From JAEXOD01 sp963667875 (GTDB lineage Bacteria; Bacteroidota; Ignavibacteria; Ignavibacteriales; Melioribacteraceae), in contig CAXXGC010000004.1 of the NCBI GenBank assembly GCA_963667875.2, positions 62,001-126,000 of the forward strand: a DNA stretch of 64,000 nucleotides, in the 5' to 3' direction. Each line of letters starts with the position of its first letter. Position 1 is the stretch's first letter. Of this stretch, positions 61,019-64,000 are shown one piece after another. The position numbers were made by a program, and so were the translations under genes. The notes beneath the pieces were generated by a model, which did no database searches, was not told the origin of the DNA, and was given only the letters and a program-made list of their open reading frames with translations.

Positions 61019-62317
61019 TTATGGTGTATTCCTATAAATCATTCTTGGATAAGGTATTGTTTCACGAATATGGTCCAGTCCGCAAATCCATGCTACCGAT
61101 CTTTCAACTCCCAAACCAAAACCTGAGTGAGGAACTGATCCATAACGTCTTAAATCTAAGTACCACTCAAAATATTCTTGTGGTAAGTCGTGTTCTTTAA
61201 TTCTTGATAATAATAAATCTAAATTATCTTCTCTTTGACTTCCGCCAATAATTTCGCCGTAACCTTCGGGTGCTAAAACGTCAACCGCCAAAGCAACTTT
61301 ATCATTTTCGGGATCACGTTTCATATAAAACGCTTTTACTTCCGATGGATAACGATGAACCATAACAGGTCTGTCAAATTGACTTGAGATAATGGTTTCA
61401 TCAGGAGCACCAAAATCATTGCCCCATTCAAAGTCAACGCCGTTATTCTTTAAAATTTCAACTGCTTCATCGTACGAAATACGTGGGAAAGGTCTTTTAA
61501 TATTTTGCAATTTAGCTATATCTCTTTCCAAAACTATCAAATCATCCATTCTGTCAGTAAGTACACACTGAACAATATACTCTAAAAATTCTTCAGCCAA
61601 ATCCATATTGTCACTTAAATCATTAAATGCTACTTCGGGTTCAACCATCCAAAATTCTGTTAAATGTCTTCTGGTTTTAGATTTTTCAGCACGGAATGTA
61701 GGACCAAACGTATAAACTTTACCAAGTGCCATTGCACTTGCTTCGGCATATAACTGACCGGATTGTGTTAAATAAGCTTTTCCCAAATCAAAATAAGGAG
61801 TTTCGAAAAGTGTTGAAGTACCTTCGCATGCATTTGGTGTTAATATTGGACTATCAACTAATGTAAATCCCTTATTATCAAAAAAATCACGTATTGCTTT
61901 AATAATTCTATGACGAATACGGATGATTGAAGCTTGCCGTTTTGAACGGAGCCATAAATGGCGATGATCCATCAAAAATTCAGGACCATGTTCTTTTGGT
62001 GTAATAGGATATTCGCTAGATAAAGCTATAGTTTTTAGGTCAGTAACGTCAATTTCATAACCGCCAACAGAACGTGGTTCTGCTTTTACTTTTCCGGTAA
62101 CTTCAAATGATGATTCTTGTGTTAAAAGATCAGCTGAATTGAATATTTCTTCGGTAACATTGCCTTTAAAAACTATACATTGCGCCATTCCGGTACCATC
62201 GCGCATAATTAAAAATTTAACTTTTCCACTTGAGCGTTTGTTGTATAACCATCCTTTAAGAGTAACCTCTTCTCCAACATGATTTTTTAGCTCGTTGATG
62301 TAATTTTTTGAACTCAT
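61019..62317 (-). CDS. asnS: Asparaginyl-tRNA synthetase
   Basis: 432 residues from ATG 62317, with GGAA before it (a GTG nine bases upstream is the alternative). N-terminal OB fold: 'EEVTLKGWLYNKRSSGKVKF' and 'IMRDGTGMAQCIVFKGNV'. Class II catalytic core: motif 1 near 'DFFDNKGFTLVDSPILTPN', motif 2 'FRAEKSKTRRHLTEFWMVEP' and motif 3 'GFGLGVERSVAWICG' ending 'RETIPYPRMIYRNTP'. The 'ACEGTSTLFETPYF' block is typical of AsnRS. It charges tRNA-Asn with Asn. The stop is only 2 bp before nuoJ, so the synthetase heads the respiratory run. Confidence 0.96.
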   Translation of the reverse strand: MSSKNYINELKNHVGEEVTLKGWLYNKRSSGKVKFLIMRDGTGMAQCIVFKGNVTEEIFNSADLLTQESSFEVTGKVKAEPRSVGGYEIDVTDLKTIALSSEYPITPKEHGPEFLMDHRHLWLRSKRQASIIRIRHRIIKAIRDFFDNKGFTLVDSPILTPNACEGTSTLFETPYFDLGKAYLTQSGQLYAEASAMALGKVYTFGPTFRAEKSKTRRHLTEFWMVEPEVAFNDLSDNMDLAEEFLEYIVQCVLTDRMDDLIVLERDIAKLQNIKRPFPRISYDEAVEILKNNGVDFEWGNDFGAPDETIISSQFDRPVMVHRYPSEVKAFYMKRDPENDKVALAVDVLAPEGYGEIIGGSQREDNLDLLLSRIKEHDLPQEYFEWYLDLRRYGSVPHSGFGLGVERSVAWICGLDHIRETIPYPRMIYRNTP

Positions 62318-62450
62318 AATTTCCACTGATTTATTTTAAATAACAAATATATATATACAAAGTAATATAAATAAAAGATTTTTAAAGTGTAAAAACTATT
62401 TTTACAAATATTATGGAGTGATTAAAATAATTGGGAAATAAATACTTATT

Positions 62451-64000
62451 TTAGTGTAATAGTACTATTTTTTTCGATTCAATTTTATTTCCGGTAGTTA
62501 AAACTATAATGTAAATACCGCTTGAACAAAATTTATTATGGTTGTTATTTCCATACCAAACAATACTATTTTTACCTTTTTTACCAACTCCATTAAATAA
62601 ATCAATAACTTTTTGGCCAAGAATATTAAATATTGAAACATTGGCGTTTAAGTTATCTGACAAATAAAAATCAATATTTGTTAAATAAGTAAAAGGATTT
62701 GGATAATTTTGAATAACACCGTAATTATTAGTATTATTTTCTACTATTCCATAATCCAAGTTCCGTAACACTATAGGATAACCATAAATAAATTTAAAAG
62801 TTCCATTTGTTGGTTCTTTTATTTCATTTCCCAAAGAATCTTTATATGTAAAATATAAACTGATCGAATCTCCCTCGTTAAATTCCGAAAATTGATACGA
62901 AAATGTCATATTATTGTTATAATTCATTAACCGGCTGGCAACAGTTCCGCTATTAACCGCATAATTTATATAAACATTGTTATTTTCAATATTGCGGGTT
63001 TTAAAACACTTATTAATAACATATTGGCCGGTTGTTAATTTATTAAGATTTGGAAAAGTTATTGCATTTATTGCATTAACTAAACCATAACCAACTTCAT
63101 TATTTGGAGTTCTTACATTATCTCCCGATTCAAACAAAATAGTTCGTACCTGTTCGTTGCTTAAATATGGAAATTTGGATAACAACAAACCTGCAACACC
63201 GGCAACAATAGGTGCCGCTGATGAAGTTCCGGAAGCATATTTATAGGCACCGTTAGATGCGTCTGCACCAACTACCGATACACCCATGGCAGTTAATTCA
63301 GGTTTAATTCGGCCATCGTATGTTGGACCTCGTGAACTAAAAGCCGCTAAACTATTATCACTTCCAACTGCTCCAACTGAAATAACTTTATAACCATCGG
63401 CGGGAGCAGTAATATAAAACCAGCTGTTATCCCCTTCGTTTCCGGCTGAAGAAATAGTAATTACACCTTTTTTGTATGCCAATTCCAATGCTTTTGTAAT
63501 TATTGCCGTATTCCCATTCATATCTCGGTAAGTATACGAATGATTTCCTGAATTAAATTCATTATATCCTAACGATGAAGTTGTAATATCTACTCCTTGG
63601 TTTTCCATCCATTGCAAAGCAGCGGCATAATTATCTTCTTCAACATTAGTTTCAGTTCGTATATCTTCGGTTTTTGCTAAAAGGAATTTACTGCCAAACG
63701 AAGTTCCTATCATATAACTATCCAAAAAGCCGCCAATAATTGATAACACATAAGTGCCATGATTATGCTGGCTTGGGGTATCACCGCTTTCATTTGCTGT
63801 ATTATTATCATTAAAAACAAAATCGTGTTCGGCAATAACATGCATATTTTTTAATGCATCATGATTTTTCCAATCAAACCCGGAATCAAGCACACCAATT
63901 AATACATCTTGGCCTGTAATACCCATTTCATGAACTAAAGGAATTTTTGATAATTCGTTTTGGGTTAGCGAAGCTCCGTAATTGTATGTATAATTTGTAC
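62451..64000 (-). CDS. Secreted subtilisin-like (S8) serine peptidase with type IX sorting tail, partial
   Basis: The frame is open to the right edge: codons before 63926 read 'YNYGASLTQNELSKIP', a pro-region/N-terminus typical of these proteases, so the 5' end is outside. Numbering from Met at 63926, the catalytic triad is Asp14 ('GVLDSGF'), His56 ('HNHGTYV') and Ser235 ('GTSSAAP'), with the oxyanion Asn163 in 'SAGNEGD'. A beta-rich segment follows (about 300-400) and then a sorting tail 'IQNYPNPFTYLTNIDFYL' to 'ESKKIVLLH'; the tail core is PNPFTY rather than PNPFNP. It is expected to be exported by type IX secretion and to act outside the cell. It ends 134 bp before asnS. Confidence 0.9.
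   Translation of the reverse strand, partial: TNYTYNYGASLTQNELSKIPLVHEMGITGQDVLIGVLDSGFDWKNHDALKNMHVIAEHDFVFNDNNTANESGDTPSQHNHGTYVLSIIGGFLDSYMIGTSFGSKFLLAKTEDIRTETNVEEDNYAAALQWMENQGVDITTSSLGYNEFNSGNHSYTYRDMNGNTAIITKALELAYKKGVITISSAGNEGDNSWFYITAPADGYKVISVGAVGSDNSLAAFSSRGPTYDGRIKPELTAMGVSVVGADASNGAYKYASGTSSAAPIVAGVAGLLLSKFPYLSNEQVRTILFESGDNVRTPNNEVGYGLVNAINAITFPNLNKLTTGQYVINKCFKTRNIENNNVYINYAVNSGTVASRLMNYNNNMTFSYQFSEFNEGDSISLYFTYKDSLGNEIKEPTNGTFKFIYGYPIVLRNLDYGIVENNTNNYGVIQNYPNPFTYLTNIDFYLSDNLNANVSIFNILGQKVIDLFNGVGKKGKNSIVWYGNNNHNKFCSSGIYIIVLTTGNKIESKKIVLLH

Overview
The window is AT-rich (roughly one third G+C by eye) and reads as a chromosome segment of a Bacteroidota/Chlorobi-lineage bacterium, most likely class Ignavibacteria. 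The main clue is the C-terminal type IX secretion tail with the core 'NYPNPFNP', present on eight proteins here. Supporting clues are a Bacteroidota-type NADH dehydrogenase cluster, leucine dehydrogenase, an HpnC-like squalene synthase and a TonB protein. The taxonomic call is inference from motifs, not from a search.

Layout. 0-3.6 kb: partial hpnC-like gene, an anti-sigma-kinase/acetyltransferase fusion, a small lipoprotein and a crotonase. 3.6-23.7 kb: an accessory region of secreted, surface-type proteins (GLUG, LamG, YD-like repeats, FISUMP domains, sorting tails). It contains four copies of a two-gene cassette (short sorting-tail protein followed by a FISUMP protein) in successive stages of decay; only the 16.7-18.3 kb copy is intact. 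A complete tRNA-Val(UAC) at 23.6 kb is followed on its downstream side by four relics of its own 3' part, each with a terminator, at about 23.4, 21.1, 18.8 and 16.2 kb. An integrase remnant, a GIY-YIG nuclease gene and a class C-like group II intron sit among them. The relics carry short perfect palindromes that replace or interrupt tRNA arms. This looks like repeated insertion at one tRNA gene.

23.7-42.5 kb: an FGE-like/TPR protein, a DUF1801 protein, a MarR plus flavin-binding-type pair, a nucleotidyltransferase/HI0074 two-gene module, a BNR-propeller secreted protein, a wrecked RhuM-type gene, and then the most striking feature: four tandem genes (30.3-42.4 kb, same strand, gaps of 7-37 bp) that each encode LRR-Roc-COR-TIR proteins. 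Their Roc-COR-TIR bodies are strongly alike while their LRR parts differ in number and sequence and look mosaic. This resembles a family of NLR-like sensors with a shared NADase-type TIR effector, next to tRNA-Gly(CCC).

42.6-64 kb: mostly core functions: response regulator, Yip1 protein, M50 peptidase, UMF1-type MFS transporter, nusB, leucine dehydrogenase, DUF218 protein, ABC ATPase, a ProC-like reductase beside a TetR regulator, tonB, vanZ-like, NAD(P)HX repair enzyme, and asnS-nuoJ-nuoK-nuoL-nuoM-antiporter-nuoN as one compact run. An NhaD-like sodium/proton antiporter is embedded between nuoM and nuoN. The window ends inside a secreted subtilisin-like protease gene. Almost all genes lie on the minus strand; TGA is used as a true stop in ordinary genes here, so the three in-frame TGA codons in accessory genes are read as nonsense mutations.
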